Source: Psychrobacter immobilis
Lineage (GTDB): Bacteria > Pseudomonadota > Gammaproteobacteria > Pseudomonadales > Moraxellaceae
Assembly (NCBI GenBank): GCA_904846145.1
Contig: CAJGZL010000001.1
Span: 2,108,001-2,172,000 of the forward strand
DNA length: 64,000 bases
Direction: 5' to 3'
This document shows positions 1 to 8,283 of the stretch, piece after piece (the stretch's first letter is position 1; each line of letters starts with the position of its first letter). Under the pieces are notes generated by a model. The model saw nothing but the letters and a program-made list of their open reading frames with translations. It did not search any database and was not told where the DNA came from. The position numbers were made by a program, and so were the translations under genes.

Positions 1-2
1 TG

Positions 3-476
3 CCAAAAGTATCAAAAAGCCGTCCTGCTAATAAAGAGCCAGATCCACAGCCCGTTCGCGGTGATGATTTGGCTATCTGGCCATTTACGCCTATGCCTAT
101 TATGACTGATACTGAGGTTATATTTTTTCATAAGCTGCAAAATGCACTACCTGAGTATCACATTTTTGTGCAAGTACAGCTATCGCGTATTATAGAAGCC
201 AGTAGTGGCGAGGCAAGCGAGCGCAGCTTTTGGTTTAATCGTATCTGTCGCCAAAGCGTCGATTATGTCATTACTGATATCGATGGGCAGACCACTTTAG
301 TCGCGATCGAGCTGGATGACTGGACGCACAGTAGTAAATCAAGACAAAAATCCGATGACAAAAAGGATAAAGCACTCGCCAGCGCAGGTATTGCTATCGT
401 ACGCTTTCATGCTGAGCGAATGCCCAGCGCTGATATGCTCAGATATGAGATTATGCAAGTTATAGAAACATACTGA
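3..476 (+). CDS. DUF2726 domain protein, 5' end outside the window
   Basis: The reading frame is open to the left edge of the window, so the true start lies upstream; the first in-frame start-like codon (TTG at 69) is probably not the real one. The visible 158 codons carry a DUF2726-like core: the segment DYVITDIDG followed by VAIELDDWTH, then KDKALASAGIAIVRF. This D...E.D...K arrangement is that of a restriction-endonuclease-like (PD-(D/E)xK-type) fold. The biological role of the family is not settled; many members have an N-terminal membrane segment, which would lie outside this window. The family call is by pattern recognition, moderately sure. Confidence 0.72.
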   Translation, partial: PKVSKSRPANKEPDPQPVRGDDLAIWPFTPMPIMTDTEVIFFHKLQNALPEYHIFVQVQLSRIIEASSGEASERSFWFNRICRQSVDYVITDIDGQTTLVAIELDDWTHSSKSRQKSDDKKDKALASAGIAIVRFHAERMPSADMLRYEIMQVIETY

Positions 477-544
477 AAAGTATCGAGCCGTACTAAAAAA
501 TATTGAGAGTTATTGATTTAGAATTAAGTTTTTGTATGAAGCTT

Positions 545-1525
545 CTAGAGCCCATTGTCGCTATGTCCAGATACATGCGGATAAATAACAATAGCTCTGT
601 CGCCATAAAAGTATAACCCTGTTACTAGCAACTGCTCATCTACCCAGTTCACTGAAGGCAGGCGCTCATCATAAAAGCCGCGCTTGGTAAACCATTCTAC
701 ATAAGTCGCTTTACGCAACCTGCTGCTATCAAGGGTTGCTAGAGTGGCGTTATCTTGCTTATCACACCACCTGTGCAGTGGAAAATCTTTCGCTAACCAG
801 TCAGGATAAATAAAGTCAGTATTATGAATCGGCAAGAAAAACCGTCCTTTAATCACTGCATAACGCTTATCAATTTTGACCCGTCCATCCTCATCGGTAC
901 CAGTACCAGTATCGACCCAAATTGATCGAAACTGCTTAGTCTGCATATGCGTCATCTTACGCTCTAGATTATCATTGGAGTTGATGCCGACCCAATTTGA
1001 TGGGACAAACGGCGCTGATCCCATAAAGAACTTAATCGCTAACTCCCAATGCTCAGTGAGCTTGTCTTTATGGTTGTATAAAATCAAATCCAGCTCACCA
1101 ATGGTTTGTTTGCCCTGATACAACTGTACGTTACTCGCCAGCATCTCATGAGCATGTAGCCCATGGGTATAGCCATCAGTTAGCCAAAATGATAACAAGC
1201 CCTCAAAGTGAAAGCCCAAGCGTTTCGGACTTGGTCGCCTTATCAAATAGCGGGTTAGCTGTTGGTAGGCGATAGTATTATCCAGCTCATGCAAGCGCTG
1301 TTGATAGGCCTCAAACTGAGTCAACCAAAACTCGCTACTGTGAACTTCAATGGTATGAGTGTTTTGTTGAGGGGAGAAGTCAATCCAGCGCGTCAAGACG
1401 TTAGGGCAGGCGAGTACATAAGCCAAATCACGAACGTACGGACGCTTAAATTGCTCCCAAGGGGCGTCGTTAGTGAGAGTAGAAGAAGAGAATGGAAGGG
1501 CAGGCTCGGACATAACGTATATCAT
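545..1525 (-). CDS. DUF1853 family protein
   Basis: A 326-aa protein recognised as DUF1853 from the block GELDLILYNH followed by HWELAIKFF, which resembles the D...ExK spacing of PD-(D/E)xK nuclease-like folds. Its cellular function is unknown. Two starts are possible, ATG at 1525 and ATG four codons later (MSEPALP); no strong ribosome-binding site separates them. No signal peptide or membrane segment is evident. It is convergent with the DUF2726 gene and divergent from bioA, so it is probably a single transcription unit. Conserved housekeeping-type coding style; not part of the accessory region. Confidence 0.75.
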   Translation of the reverse strand: MIYVMSEPALPFSSSTLTNDAPWEQFKRPYVRDLAYVLACPNVLTRWIDFSPQQNTHTIEVHSSEFWLTQFEAYQQRLHELDNTIAYQQLTRYLIRRPSPKRLGFHFEGLLSFWLTDGYTHGLHAHEMLASNVQLYQGKQTIGELDLILYNHKDKLTEHWELAIKFFMGSAPFVPSNWVGINSNDNLERKMTHMQTKQFRSIWVDTGTGTDEDGRVKIDKRYAVIKGRFFLPIHNTDFIYPDWLAKDFPLHRWCDKQDNATLATLDSSRLRKATYVEWFTKRGFYDERLPSVNWVDEQLLVTGLYFYGDRAIVIYPHVSGHSDNGL

Positions 1526-1670
1526 ATAAGGTTATAGAACATTAACCCTAACCGCTGGCCCGGTAAAAGTCTATAGACAGTTACACCCTTTTTAACAAAG
1601 CTTGTAGCTAGCTTTTATATATTATTAGCGCTATATTATATTAAATTTTTGGTTAGCGATTAATGGGTTT

Positions 1671-3014
1671 ATGATAGATAATTTACACTCTATAGATGAA
1701 AAATCTAATGCTCATACTGGCTCTGAGGTTGTAGATCCATTTGACCACAACCATCTTTGGCATCCCTATTCAACCCTGCCGCCAGCTTATCCGAATGTCA
1801 TTATCGACCGCTGCAATGGCGTTTATCTTTATACAAAATCTGGCGAGCAGCTCATAGATGGCATGTCGTCGTGGTGGGCTTGTGTTCATGGATATAATCA
1901 TCCCAAATTAAATCATGCTATTCATGAGCAATTAGCTAAGATGTCTCATGTTATGTTTGGCGGTCTTACGCATCAACCCGCCATAGATTTAGGTAAAAAA
2001 TTGCTCTCCATTGTACCTCAAGGTCTTGACGCTATTTTTTATGCAGACAGCGGTAGTATCTCCGTTGAGGTCGCATTAAAGATGGCAATGCAATACCAAT
2101 TAGCTAAAAACAAACCTGAAAAAAACAAAATTGCCACGACCTACTCTGGATATTATGGGGACACTTGGCATGCTATGAGCATCTGCGATCCTGTCGGTGG
2201 TATGCACAGCATCTATGGTAGTCAATTACCCGTACAGTTATTCACAGACAAGCCTGTTGAAGGGTTTAAGAGTGAGATGACAGAGAGTGAGAGCGATAAA
2301 CTGGCTCAATTCTTCGAAGAAAACCATAATGATATGGCCGCATTTATCATCGAGCCTATCGTACAAGGTGCTGGCGGTATGCGTTTTTATAGTCCTCAGT
2401 ATCTACAGTTGCTACGTCAGCTGTGTAGTCAGTATGATGTGCTTATGATCGCCGATGAAATTGCAACGGGCTTTGGACGTACGGGCAAAATGTTTGCCTG
2501 TGAGCATGCCTCTATATCACCAGATATTATGACCGTTGGAAAAGCACTAACAGGCGGTTATATGACGTTTGCAGCGACGCTGTGCCAACGTTATGTAGCG
2601 GATATTATTGCCAATAGTCGTTATGCTGCCCTGATGCATGGTCCGACTTTTATGGGTAACCCGTTAGCTTGCTCAGTAGCTATTGCTTCACTAGATTTAC
2701 TCATTGAGCATGACTATCCTGCGCGCGCTAGACAAATAAAGCACTATCTACAGTCGCATCTATCTGAAGTAGCAGACTGCTCTGAAGTAGCAGATGTTCG
2801 TACACTAGGTGCTATCGGTGTGATTGAACTAAAAGAAACCATTGATATGCCTAAGTTTCAAAAACTTTTGCTCATCAATAAAATTTGGGTAAGACCTTTT
2901 GGTAAACTGATTTATATCATGCCACCGATCATTATGACTGAACCAGAGATAGCCAAACTATGTTGTCGATTAAAATTAGTAATTAAGCAGTACTTAGCTT
3001 TGGGTGCTGATTAA
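1671..3014 (+). CDS. bioA: Adenosylmethionine-8-amino-7-oxononanoate aminotransferase
   Basis: Converts 7-keto-8-aminopelargonate to 7,8-diaminopelargonate with S-adenosylmethionine as amino donor, the penultimate route to biotin; PLP-dependent and cytoplasmic. Family marks visible in the 447-aa product are LWHPYS and SSWWACVHGYNHP near the N-terminus, the SGYYGDTWHAMS region, IADEIATGFGRTG with the PLP-binding aspartate, and the Schiff-base lysine in TVGKALTGGY. The C-terminal block has a short internal duplication (SEVADCSEVADV), unusual but in frame. It is convergent with bioF, the stops being only 7 bp apart, and clustered with bioD, so three biotin genes sit together without bioB, bioC or bioH in view. 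Confidence 0.95.
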   Translation: MIDNLHSIDEKSNAHTGSEVVDPFDHNHLWHPYSTLPPAYPNVIIDRCNGVYLYTKSGEQLIDGMSSWWACVHGYNHPKLNHAIHEQLAKMSHVMFGGLTHQPAIDLGKKLLSIVPQGLDAIFYADSGSISVEVALKMAMQYQLAKNKPEKNKIATTYSGYYGDTWHAMSICDPVGGMHSIYGSQLPVQLFTDKPVEGFKSEMTESESDKLAQFFEENHNDMAAFIIEPIVQGAGGMRFYSPQYLQLLRQLCSQYDVLMIADEIATGFGRTGKMFACEHASISPDIMTVGKALTGGYMTFAATLCQRYVADIIANSRYAALMHGPTFMGNPLACSVAIASLDLLIEHDYPARARQIKHYLQSHLSEVADCSEVADVRTLGAIGVIELKETIDMPKFQKLLLINKIWVRPFGKLIYIMPPIIMTEPEIAKLCCRLKLVIKQYLALGAD

Positions 3015-3021
3015 TTTTACT

Positions 3022-4236
3022 TTATAAATGTGATATAAGACGGGTGCAGTCTTCTACGGTCAGCTTAGCGTTCATCACCATCCGAATGCGTGCGGTGCCT
3101 ACAGGTACGGTAGGTGGGCGGATTGGCAGCACATAAAATCCAGCATCTCGCAGCTCTTGCGCCTTATTTACAGCACTTGCATTATCCCCTGTTATAAAGG
3201 GAATGATAGGAGACTGATAGCACGCAGTTGAACCATCCTCTATAGCCCCTACCAATTGCAACGATAGCTGGGCAAGATGAGTACGTAAATGGTGCAGCGA
3301 AGGCATTTTTGCGAGTATAAACCTTGTCCAGCTATGGGTAATAGGAGGTAGTGCGGTGCTAAATATGAAGGAGCGCATTTGATTGATCAACCAGTGCCTA
3401 ACCTTTTCATCACAAATGATATAAGCGCCCATCGAAGCAAACGCTTTGCCAAAGGTACCTACTAGATAGTCTATGGCTTCTAATGTTTGGGTCTCCTCGC
3501 TCAAACCTAGTCCGTTTCGACCTAAAACGCCAACCGCATGTGCCTCATCGACATACAATTCAATGCGAGGATCACACGCTTTTAGCTCGACTAATGCCTT
3601 TAAATCCGCACGATCGCCGTCCATGCTAAAGATGCTCTCGGTGACAATGATAATGCGTTCAATAGAAGTATCCGCGCTCTCAATGATAGACGCTAAATGC
3701 TCTAAGTCATTATGGCGATATCTCTGTTTAGCACACTGCTTATTACTGATCAGACGTATCCCGTCAATGATACTGGCATGAATGAGCTCGTCAGATAAAA
3801 TGAGAGTGTGAAGGGGCAGCTTAGCGAGGGCAGGTAAAATTCCAATATTGGCATGATAGCCGCTATTCATTACTAATACAGATTTTGTCGAGGTTTGTCG
3901 TTGCTGTGGCGATAAGGCAAGTTGGTACCACTGTAGTAATTCTTCTTCAAGCAGTTGCAACTGTTCATGATTACCGGTTAGCAAACGAGAGGAGGTAGAT
4001 CCCATGCTCGGTAACAGTGAGTCAGGTAGCGCTTGCAGTTGATCTAAAAACTGTGTTTGCAGACGGGTGTCACTACCTAAACCTAAGTAATCATTACTCG
4101 AGATATTCAGTAATGAGTTATCATTAGATATGATCCACTGGTCTCTATGCTTAATAATAGGAAGCTTTCGATATTGATCCTTAGCATTTAGCTCATCTAA
4201 GTGATCACTGACGCTTGTAAGCGTTGGTCCTGTCAT
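3022..4236 (-). CDS. bioF: 8-amino-7-oxononanoate synthase
   Basis: Condenses pimeloyl-thioester with alanine to give 8-amino-7-oxononanoate, the step before BioA; PLP enzyme of the alpha-oxoamine synthase family. The 404-aa sequence shows NDYLGLGSD, GSTSSRLLTGNH, the cofactor-contacting VDEAHAVGVLGRNGLG, and the catalytic lysine in GTFGKAFASMGAY. Length is normal for the family, with a short N-terminal extension. Transcribed away from bioD across a 246-bp gap that should hold both promoters; I see no convincing BirA- or BioR-type operator there. Confidence 0.95.
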   Translation of the reverse strand: MTGPTLTSVSDHLDELNAKDQYRKLPIIKHRDQWIISNDNSLLNISSNDYLGLGSDTRLQTQFLDQLQALPDSLLPSMGSTSSRLLTGNHEQLQLLEEELLQWYQLALSPQQRQTSTKSVLVMNSGYHANIGILPALAKLPLHTLILSDELIHASIIDGIRLISNKQCAKQRYRHNDLEHLASIIESADTSIERIIIVTESIFSMDGDRADLKALVELKACDPRIELYVDEAHAVGVLGRNGLGLSEETQTLEAIDYLVGTFGKAFASMGAYIICDEKVRHWLINQMRSFIFSTALPPITHSWTRFILAKMPSLHHLRTHLAQLSLQLVGAIEDGSTACYQSPIIPFITGDNASAVNKAQELRDAGFYVLPIRPPTVPVGTARIRMVMNAKLTVEDCTRLISHL

Positions 4237-4482
4237 AAAGCCGTCCTAAATTGATAAAATACTAAAGTAAATTGAAAAACAGCTCTAAAGTCTGTTTGCT
4301 ATTTGATCACAGCACTGACAACGACTATCTTTGAGACGTTTTAGAGATTGAGCTTTGAGTATTCTAAAGATAAGAATAATAAGAGTAGTTATTCTAACTC
4401 GATATCCTTCTCAATGAAACGATATTAAAGAATTAACGTCTATCCTATCAAAACTAAAGTCTTAAATTGAGGAACAGTAAGT

Positions 4483-5235
4483 ATGACAGTACTATTTATA
4501 AGTGGTATTGATACAGACATAGGTAAAACAATAGCGACAGGACAGTTAGCAAAAGCTCTGTATCAAAAGGGATATAAAGTAATTACGCAAAAATTGGTAC
4601 AGACAGGATGTCACGATATTGCAGAAGATCTGATTGTTCATAGAAAGATGATGGGAATGCCGTTGCAAAGGGCGGATAAGGATGGGACAACTTGCCCTTA
4701 TGTCTTTAGCAAGCCTGCTTCGCCGCATTTATCATCAGCTTTAGAGCACACTGTAATTGACCCTGAGCTTATTACTACTGCAACGAATAAGCTCTTGAAC
4801 GATTATGATATTGTGCTTTTAGAAGGTGCTGGCGGGCTTATGGTGCCGATTACTCCTTCATTATTGAGCTTAGATTATATTGCCAAGCTAGGCTATCCTA
4901 TTGTTTTAGTCACCTCGGGTAGACTCGGCAGTATCAATCATACCCTGCTGAGCATTGAGGCGATTAAGAGCCGCTCATTGACCTTACATGCGCTCATATA
5001 CAATCAGTGGCAACCTAACCGTTCTGACTCAAGCTATCCAAAAGACGAGGAGATTGTCGATAGTACCAGACACTATCTATATGAGTATCTGCAAGACAAT
5101 CATCCGCAAACTTACTGGGTCGATTTACCTGATAGCTCACCCGATCCGCAAGCTGTTGATAAAGATACCAATGTGAATACGGACTTTGTGAATACAGACT
5201 TTTCACTGGCAAACTACGCTCAAGTATTTGAGTAG
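4483..5235 (+). CDS. bioD: Dethiobiotin synthetase
   Basis: ATP-dependent carboxylation of 7,8-diaminopelargonate to dethiobiotin. The 250-aa protein opens with the family P-loop GIDTDIGKTIATGQLAK, followed by KLVQTG, KPASPHLS and the LEGAGGLMVPIT block that binds nucleotide and substrate. The start ATG at 4483 is preceded by GAGGAACAG, a good ribosome-binding site. The C-terminal 20 residues contain a small N-T-D-F repeat (VNTDFVNTDF) with no known function. Divergent from bioF and upstream of ydhR, from which it is separated by about 100 bp. Confidence 0.94.
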   Translation: MTVLFISGIDTDIGKTIATGQLAKALYQKGYKVITQKLVQTGCHDIAEDLIVHRKMMGMPLQRADKDGTTCPYVFSKPASPHLSSALEHTVIDPELITTATNKLLNDYDIVLLEGAGGLMVPITPSLLSLDYIAKLGYPIVLVTSGRLGSINHTLLSIEAIKSRSLTLHALIYNQWQPNRSDSSYPKDEEIVDSTRHYLYEYLQDNHPQTYWVDLPDSSPDPQAVDKDTNVNTDFVNTDFSLANYAQVFE

Positions 5236-5336
5236 AGTGTCATAAAGCCACTGCACTTTTACATGAATGGTTAAGCTTTATGATGGAGTGTTACGTATAG
5301 TAGTAAGCTTAAGTATCAAAAATAATGGAGCAAAAT

Positions 5337-5639
5337 ATGCAATACCTTTTACAAATGGATTTTCCCTATACAGGGCCTTTCGGTAATGAGTTTTATGAGC
5401 AAATGAAAGAGCTTGCTCAAGATATCGCTATCGAGAAAGGTTTAGTCTATAAGCTATGGACAGAGAATGAAGAGACCCAAGAGGCTGGCGGTATTTATGT
5501 GTTTGATAACTTAGAAGATGCCAATAGATACCAAGCTAAGCATACTGAGCGCTTAGAGTCATTTGGCTTTAGTGGTATTCGGGCTAAGACTTTTATCATT
5601 AATGAGGAATTGAGTGCTATTACTAAAGCTTCTTTTTGA
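5337..5639 (+). CDS. ydhR: YdhR-family putative monooxygenase
   Basis: A 100-aa protein closely matching the E. coli YdhR pattern: GPFGNEFYEQMKELAQ, KLWTENEETQEAGGIY and FDNLEDANRYQAKHTERL. YdhR proteins are small ferredoxin-like dimeric alpha/beta-barrel proteins presumed to be monooxygenases of unknown substrate. I place the start at 5337 rather than the ATG four codons upstream, because a GGAG lies 8 nt before 5337 and the resulting length matches the family. A strong terminator follows. It marks the left limit of conserved chromosome before the accessory region. Confidence 0.88.
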   Translation: MQYLLQMDFPYTGPFGNEFYEQMKELAQDIAIEKGLVYKLWTENEETQEAGGIYVFDNLEDANRYQAKHTERLESFGFSGIRAKTFIINEELSAITKASF

Positions 5640-5658
5640 TAATTGATTTATATAAGTA

Positions 5659-5696
5659 AAGCCAGCTCTTCGGTTTAAGGGCTGGCTCTTTTATTG
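5659..5696 (+). terminator. Rho-independent terminator after ydhR
   Basis: A GC-rich stem (GCCAGC..CTT paired with AAG.GCTGGC, 9 or more pairs) with a 6-nt loop is followed by CTTTTATT. It ends ydhR transcription and lies just before the end of the convergent toxin-antitoxin genes. Confidence 0.85.
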
Positions 5697-5705
5697 TTGG
5701 AAATA

Positions 5706-6038
5706 TTATCTTAAACTTAATAAGGTTTTTGGGGATTGAGTCGCGACTTTTAATAAAGTTACGGCTGAGCCCGAGGGTTGACGTTTACCTTGCTCCCATG
5801 CTTGTAGAGTACGTACAGAGACGCCCATAATATCGGCAAACTCTCGTTGTGATAAGCCAACTTTATGGCGTGCCTCAATCGCTTCGTTGACAGTGACTTC
5901 ATGAGTTCTACTAATGTCACCTGCTTTCATTTGTCGCACACTGTCTAGCAGTAAGTCACCCAGCTCATCGCCAGTAAATTCATGAGTAGCGATATCGATA
6001 TCGTCTAGATTGATAGTACCTTGGTTATTAGTGTTCAT
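5706..6038 (-). CDS. HigA-like antitoxin with XRE helix-turn-helix
   Basis: A 110-aa DNA-binding protein, second gene of a toxin-first pair. The helix-turn-helix is plain at residues about 58-85 (GLSQREFADIMGVSVRTLQAWEQGKRQP). HigA-type antitoxins bind both their toxin and their own operator to repress the operon; autoregulation is inferred from the family. Its start overlaps the toxin stop by 4 nt (ATGA), so translation is coupled. The toxin-before-antitoxin order is characteristic of higBA-like loci. It sits immediately beside the conserved ydhR terminator, at the edge of the accessory region. Confidence 0.85.
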   Translation of the reverse strand: MNTNNQGTINLDDIDIATHEFTGDELGDLLLDSVRQMKAGDISRTHEVTVNEAIEARHKVGLSQREFADIMGVSVRTLQAWEQGKRQPSGSAVTLLKVATQSPKTLLSLR

Positions 6039-6346
6039 TTGATTAGCTCCTGTTTGATTTGACGGAGTTTGTGACTAGGTATACTGTCTAAATTAGATTT
6101 TGCATAAATAATCAATAAAGTGATCAGACCATCTTCTAATTGATTGAAATAGATGACTCTAACGCTACCACTTTTACCTTTGCCTGCTTGTTTCCAACGA
6201 ATCTTACGACAACCGCCGCTACCTTGCATGACGTCTCCAAAATCAGCATAGCTAGCAATAAAAGCGTTAAGCTCTCCTTGTTCATCTAGAGATAACAAAG
6301 TGTTAACCATTTTAGTATAAATGGGCGTTTCTCTTAACGTATACAT
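6035..6346 (-). CDS. RelE/HigB-like toxin
   Basis: A 103-aa RelE/ParE-superfamily protein, the probable ribosome-dependent mRNA interferase of the pair with the downstream HigA-like antitoxin. Visible family marks are FIASYADFGDVMQGSGGCRKIRWK, then GKSGSVRVIYF (the core beta strand with the conserved arginine) and LLIIYAKSNLDSIP. Toxin activity itself is inferred from the family. Full-length, no disruption seen. Promoter is expected just upstream, where a short palindrome (CTACATTGTAG) at about 6370-6380 could serve as the operator. Confidence 0.85.
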   Translation of the reverse strand: MYTLRETPIYTKMVNTLLSLDEQGELNAFIASYADFGDVMQGSGGCRKIRWKQAGKGKSGSVRVIYFNQLEDGLITLLIIYAKSNLDSIPSHKLRQIKQELIK

Positions 6347-6437
6347 CTTATAATCTCGAACTAGCTATACTACATTGTAGCATAAAAGAAGCCAACTATG
6401 GATATTTATAGCCAGCTCTTCATTACGCTCTCTATGC

Positions 6438-6581
6438 TTAGAACATAATATTAATCACGTAAAAGTTAAGTTGAATATCAGGCGAATTTGATAGCAACGG
6501 TACTAGAATCACTAGCAAAAACTTTAAAACAGTAAACGACCACGTTGATAGTTCGTTGAGTGATGGGGTAGGTTTAGTCAT
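6438..6581 (-). CDS. 47-aa hydrophobic peptide downstream of an AlpA-type leader
   Basis: A short frame beginning MTKPTPSLNELS and containing one hydrophobic stretch (FTVLKFLLVILVPLL, residues 16-30). Its ATG follows GGAGC at good spacing. The upstream 60 bp match the leader of the alpA gene at 21722-21742 (shared AAGCCGTAGCACA, hairpin, GGAGCT), and the first residues MTKPTP resemble MTHPTQ of that AlpA. It therefore occupies the position where element 1 should carry alpA, and may be a small replacement gene or a product of deletion. Function unknown; possibly a single-pass membrane peptide. Confidence 0.45.
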   Translation of the reverse strand: MTKPTPSLNELSTWSFTVLKFLLVILVPLLSNSPDIQLNFYVINIMF

Positions 6582-6608
6582 GTGTTTAGCTCCACGTAGT
6601 CTATTGAA

Positions 6609-6626
6609 CCGTAACTTGTGCTACGG
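6609..6626 (-). promoter_or_regulatory. AlpA-leader hairpin, element 1 copy
   Basis: An inverted repeat CCGTA / TACGG lies 28-45 nt before the 6581 start codon. The equivalent site before alpA in element 2 (21722-21742) keeps the hairpin and position while part of the stem sequence changes, suggesting a conserved operator or RNA structure. Confidence 0.4.
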
Positions 6627-6654
6627 CTTACATGAAACATAATACGACGCGAAA

Positions 6655-6713
6655 GTAGGTGTCAGGGAAGGGTGTCACCTACAAGAAATGGTGTCAGTAC
6701 AGGGTGTCACCCT
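6655..6713. repeat. GTGTCAC repeat cluster
   Basis: Four copies of GGTGTCA(C/G) in 60 bp, including a 7-bp inverted repeat (GTAGGTG at 6655-6661, CACCTAC at 6676-6682) and a 13-bp palindrome AGGGTGTCACCCT at 6701-6713. It lies directly after the stop of the 337-aa gene on the minus strand. It could be a transcription stop structure, protein-binding repeats, or a remnant of an origin-like repeat region. Confidence 0.5.
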
Positions 6714-6724
6714 AATAAAATCAA

Positions 6725-7738
6725 CTACTTAGCGTTTAAATCCATAAAAAATTTACCCCAATCTTTATGATTTTTAATTTCCTTCGGAGCTGTTATTGAT
6801 GCAATTCTATTGACGAATCTCATGTCATTAGGTAAAGGAAGTGCAGGGCTTGAAATGACTTTTAGTGCGCTTTTGACTTTCGAGGTGTGAGATAAGTTAG
6901 GATTAATTGTGTTGTCAGAGTTATAAACATAGTCCCATACGTACCTAGCTACGATTAATTCAGGCGCACATTGAGGGTGTTTGGGGTTTAAAAAAGCCGT
7001 TTTGCGTTGAAGATGCTCATTTTCAAGTCTCATATCATGTATATATCTAGCTAAGTCTGGATACAATTCAGATAGAAAAGATATTTTTTCTAAGGTACTA
7101 AATACGAACTGCCTTAATTCAATGAATTCATTCAACTTATCGCTGTCATTCAAATTCTTGAATAATATTTTTTCCCATGCTTTGACTTCGTCTATACTAT
7201 AAAACGTCTTATCTAAGTCTATATACCGAGAAAAAGCTCTGAAGGGCAAATACGATAAGTGAGATGCAACAACTGCGTATAATTCGAATTTTTTTTGCAG
7301 ATGATCAAAGGGATATTGCCTATTAAATGAATAACTACCTAAGTAAAAGTCTTTAAATAAAATAAGAGGATTCGATACCCTATAAAAAATACGTTCTAAA
7401 GCAAAATCAACAAAGTTGTTACTGTATTCAGTATCATTCTGATAACCTAGTAAATCGTTAACAGTATATTCAATAATTTCTCGGCTATGGATTTTCTCTA
7501 ATAGGATAGCTTTAACATATTCAGATAACATGAAATGAGCATCTACATTAGAAATATTACTTTCATAAAGTTGATGAGCATAATCATCTATATCCCTGTA
7601 TAGATATTCATAGTAAGTAAAAGGAGATGATAGTTCGATATCATCATCAAATACACAATAGTGGTTTTTTGATAACGGATAGATATTATCTATATGAATA
7701 AAGTGTTCAAATAGATGAATTTTAATATTAAAGTCCAA
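6725..7738 (-). CDS. 337-aa accessory protein with C-terminal APEL/W domain, unknown function
   Basis: I do not recognise the N-terminal two thirds, which are acidic and aromatic-rich with no obvious catalytic motif. The C-terminal part contains NPKHPQCAPELIVARYVW, a pattern (HPxxxPELxxAxxxW) I associate with a domain found in many accessory proteins of gammaproteobacteria; the 343-aa protein of element 2 has the matching NQYPPELHLAIEIWKEYY. The start is TTG at 7738, encoding MDF in place of MDY in the other protein. It is preceded by a structured leader shared with that gene. AT-rich relative to the core genes, consistent with acquired DNA. Its role may be regulation or defence, but nothing visible decides this. 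Confidence 0.7.
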   Translation of the reverse strand: MDFNIKIHLFEHFIHIDNIYPLSKNHYCVFDDDIELSSPFTYYEYLYRDIDDYAHQLYESNISNVDAHFMLSEYVKAILLEKIHSREIIEYTVNDLLGYQNDTEYSNNFVDFALERIFYRVSNPLILFKDFYLGSYSFNRQYPFDHLQKKFELYAVVASHLSYLPFRAFSRYIDLDKTFYSIDEVKAWEKILFKNLNDSDKLNEFIELRQFVFSTLEKISFLSELYPDLARYIHDMRLENEHLQRKTAFLNPKHPQCAPELIVARYVWDYVYNSDNTINPNLSHTSKVKSALKVISSPALPLPNDMRFVNRIASITAPKEIKNHKDWGKFFMDLNAK

Positions 7739-7845
7739 AGTTACACCTCTACACCCTTAAACCAAGATAGGTGCAAGGCGGTGACAGCATAAGGATGTAA
7801 ACAGCTGTCGTTCGAAGGATCAGTCTTAGCCTTGCATAATTATTA
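7739..7845 (-). promoter_or_regulatory. Structured 5' leader, element 1 copy
   Basis: About 105 bp upstream of the TTG start match the leader at 22867-22976 at roughly 85 per cent. In transcript sense it has an outer stem GCAAGGC/GCCTTGC and an inner stem GACAGC/GCTGTC. The inner loop (UUACAUCCUUA) can form 11 pairs, two of them G-U, with UAAGGGUGUAG just before the ribosome-binding site. Likely a cis-acting translation control element or an antisense-controlled leader. Confidence 0.55.
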
Positions 7846-7881
7846 CACTGTACTTCCAGTTTTGACAACGTTGGCGAGCAT

Positions 7882-8097
7882 TCAGCAACCCACTGATTTA
7901 GGCTCTATGCTGTACTCTTGGCACACGTCTAAAAAGGTTTGTAGTGACGCTCTACCTTCGTTTTCTAGTGCTGTGATACTGTCACCATAGAAGTCTGCAC
8001 CGCCATTAAGTCCGACAAATTCACCTCGAAACAAACCCAGCTCAGGGTCATACTGAATAATAGCTTTATGGTCATTAATTATCATAATATTTTGCAT
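7882..8097 (-). CDS. HicB-like antitoxin N-terminal domain, short form
   Basis: A 71-aa protein with the HicB partial-RNase-H fold pattern: KAIIQYDPELGLFRGEFVGL, GADFYGDSITALENEGRASLQTFLDVCQE. Full HicB antitoxins continue for 40 or more residues with a DNA-binding segment, which is absent here; the frame stops shortly after EPKS. No HicA toxin lies next to it. It follows the antidote-like fragment by 9 nt with TAAGGA as ribosome-binding site, so the two are co-transcribed. Probably an orphan or truncated antitoxin in the decayed part of element 1. Confidence 0.65.
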   Translation of the reverse strand: MQNIMIINDHKAIIQYDPELGLFRGEFVGLNGGADFYGDSITALENEGRASLQTFLDVCQEYSIEPKSVGC

Positions 8098-8106
8098 GAT
8101 TATTCC

Positions 8107-8283
8107 TTATGCTTGTTTTTCTGTTAAATTATTAATTCTTTTAGTGCGTACCATATCGTTTAGCGCATTAATAAAGTCAGTGGAGGAGCCGTCAACTAAT
8201 ACTTCGTTTAGATAAGCATTGATCAGGGTTTCATCTGTCAAATATTCTGCCACATCAAAACGGCTGGTTTTAATATCAGTCAT
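8107..8283 (-). CDS. 58-aa addiction-module antidote, truncated
   Basis: A 58-aa frame starting MTDIKTSRFDVAEYLTDE and containing INAYLNEVLVDGSSTDF. This matches the N-terminal half of addiction-module antidote proteins of the HigA-like COG3636 type (TTRFDVAEYLxxxExxxxYLxxALxDGD). Those proteins are normally near 95-100 aa with a helix-turn-helix in the second half; here the frame ends at NLTEKQA before that region. There is no partner toxin. It is co-directional with and 9 nt upstream of the HicB-like gene. Likely a remnant. Confidence 0.55.
   Translation of the reverse strand: MTDIKTSRFDVAEYLTDETLINAYLNEVLVDGSSTDFINALNDMVRTKRINNLTEKQA

Noticed and set aside
5641-5700. Left att site of element 1 next to ydhR
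   Set aside because: No match to the 21-bp core or to any tRNA 3' end was found between 5.6 and 6.7 kb.
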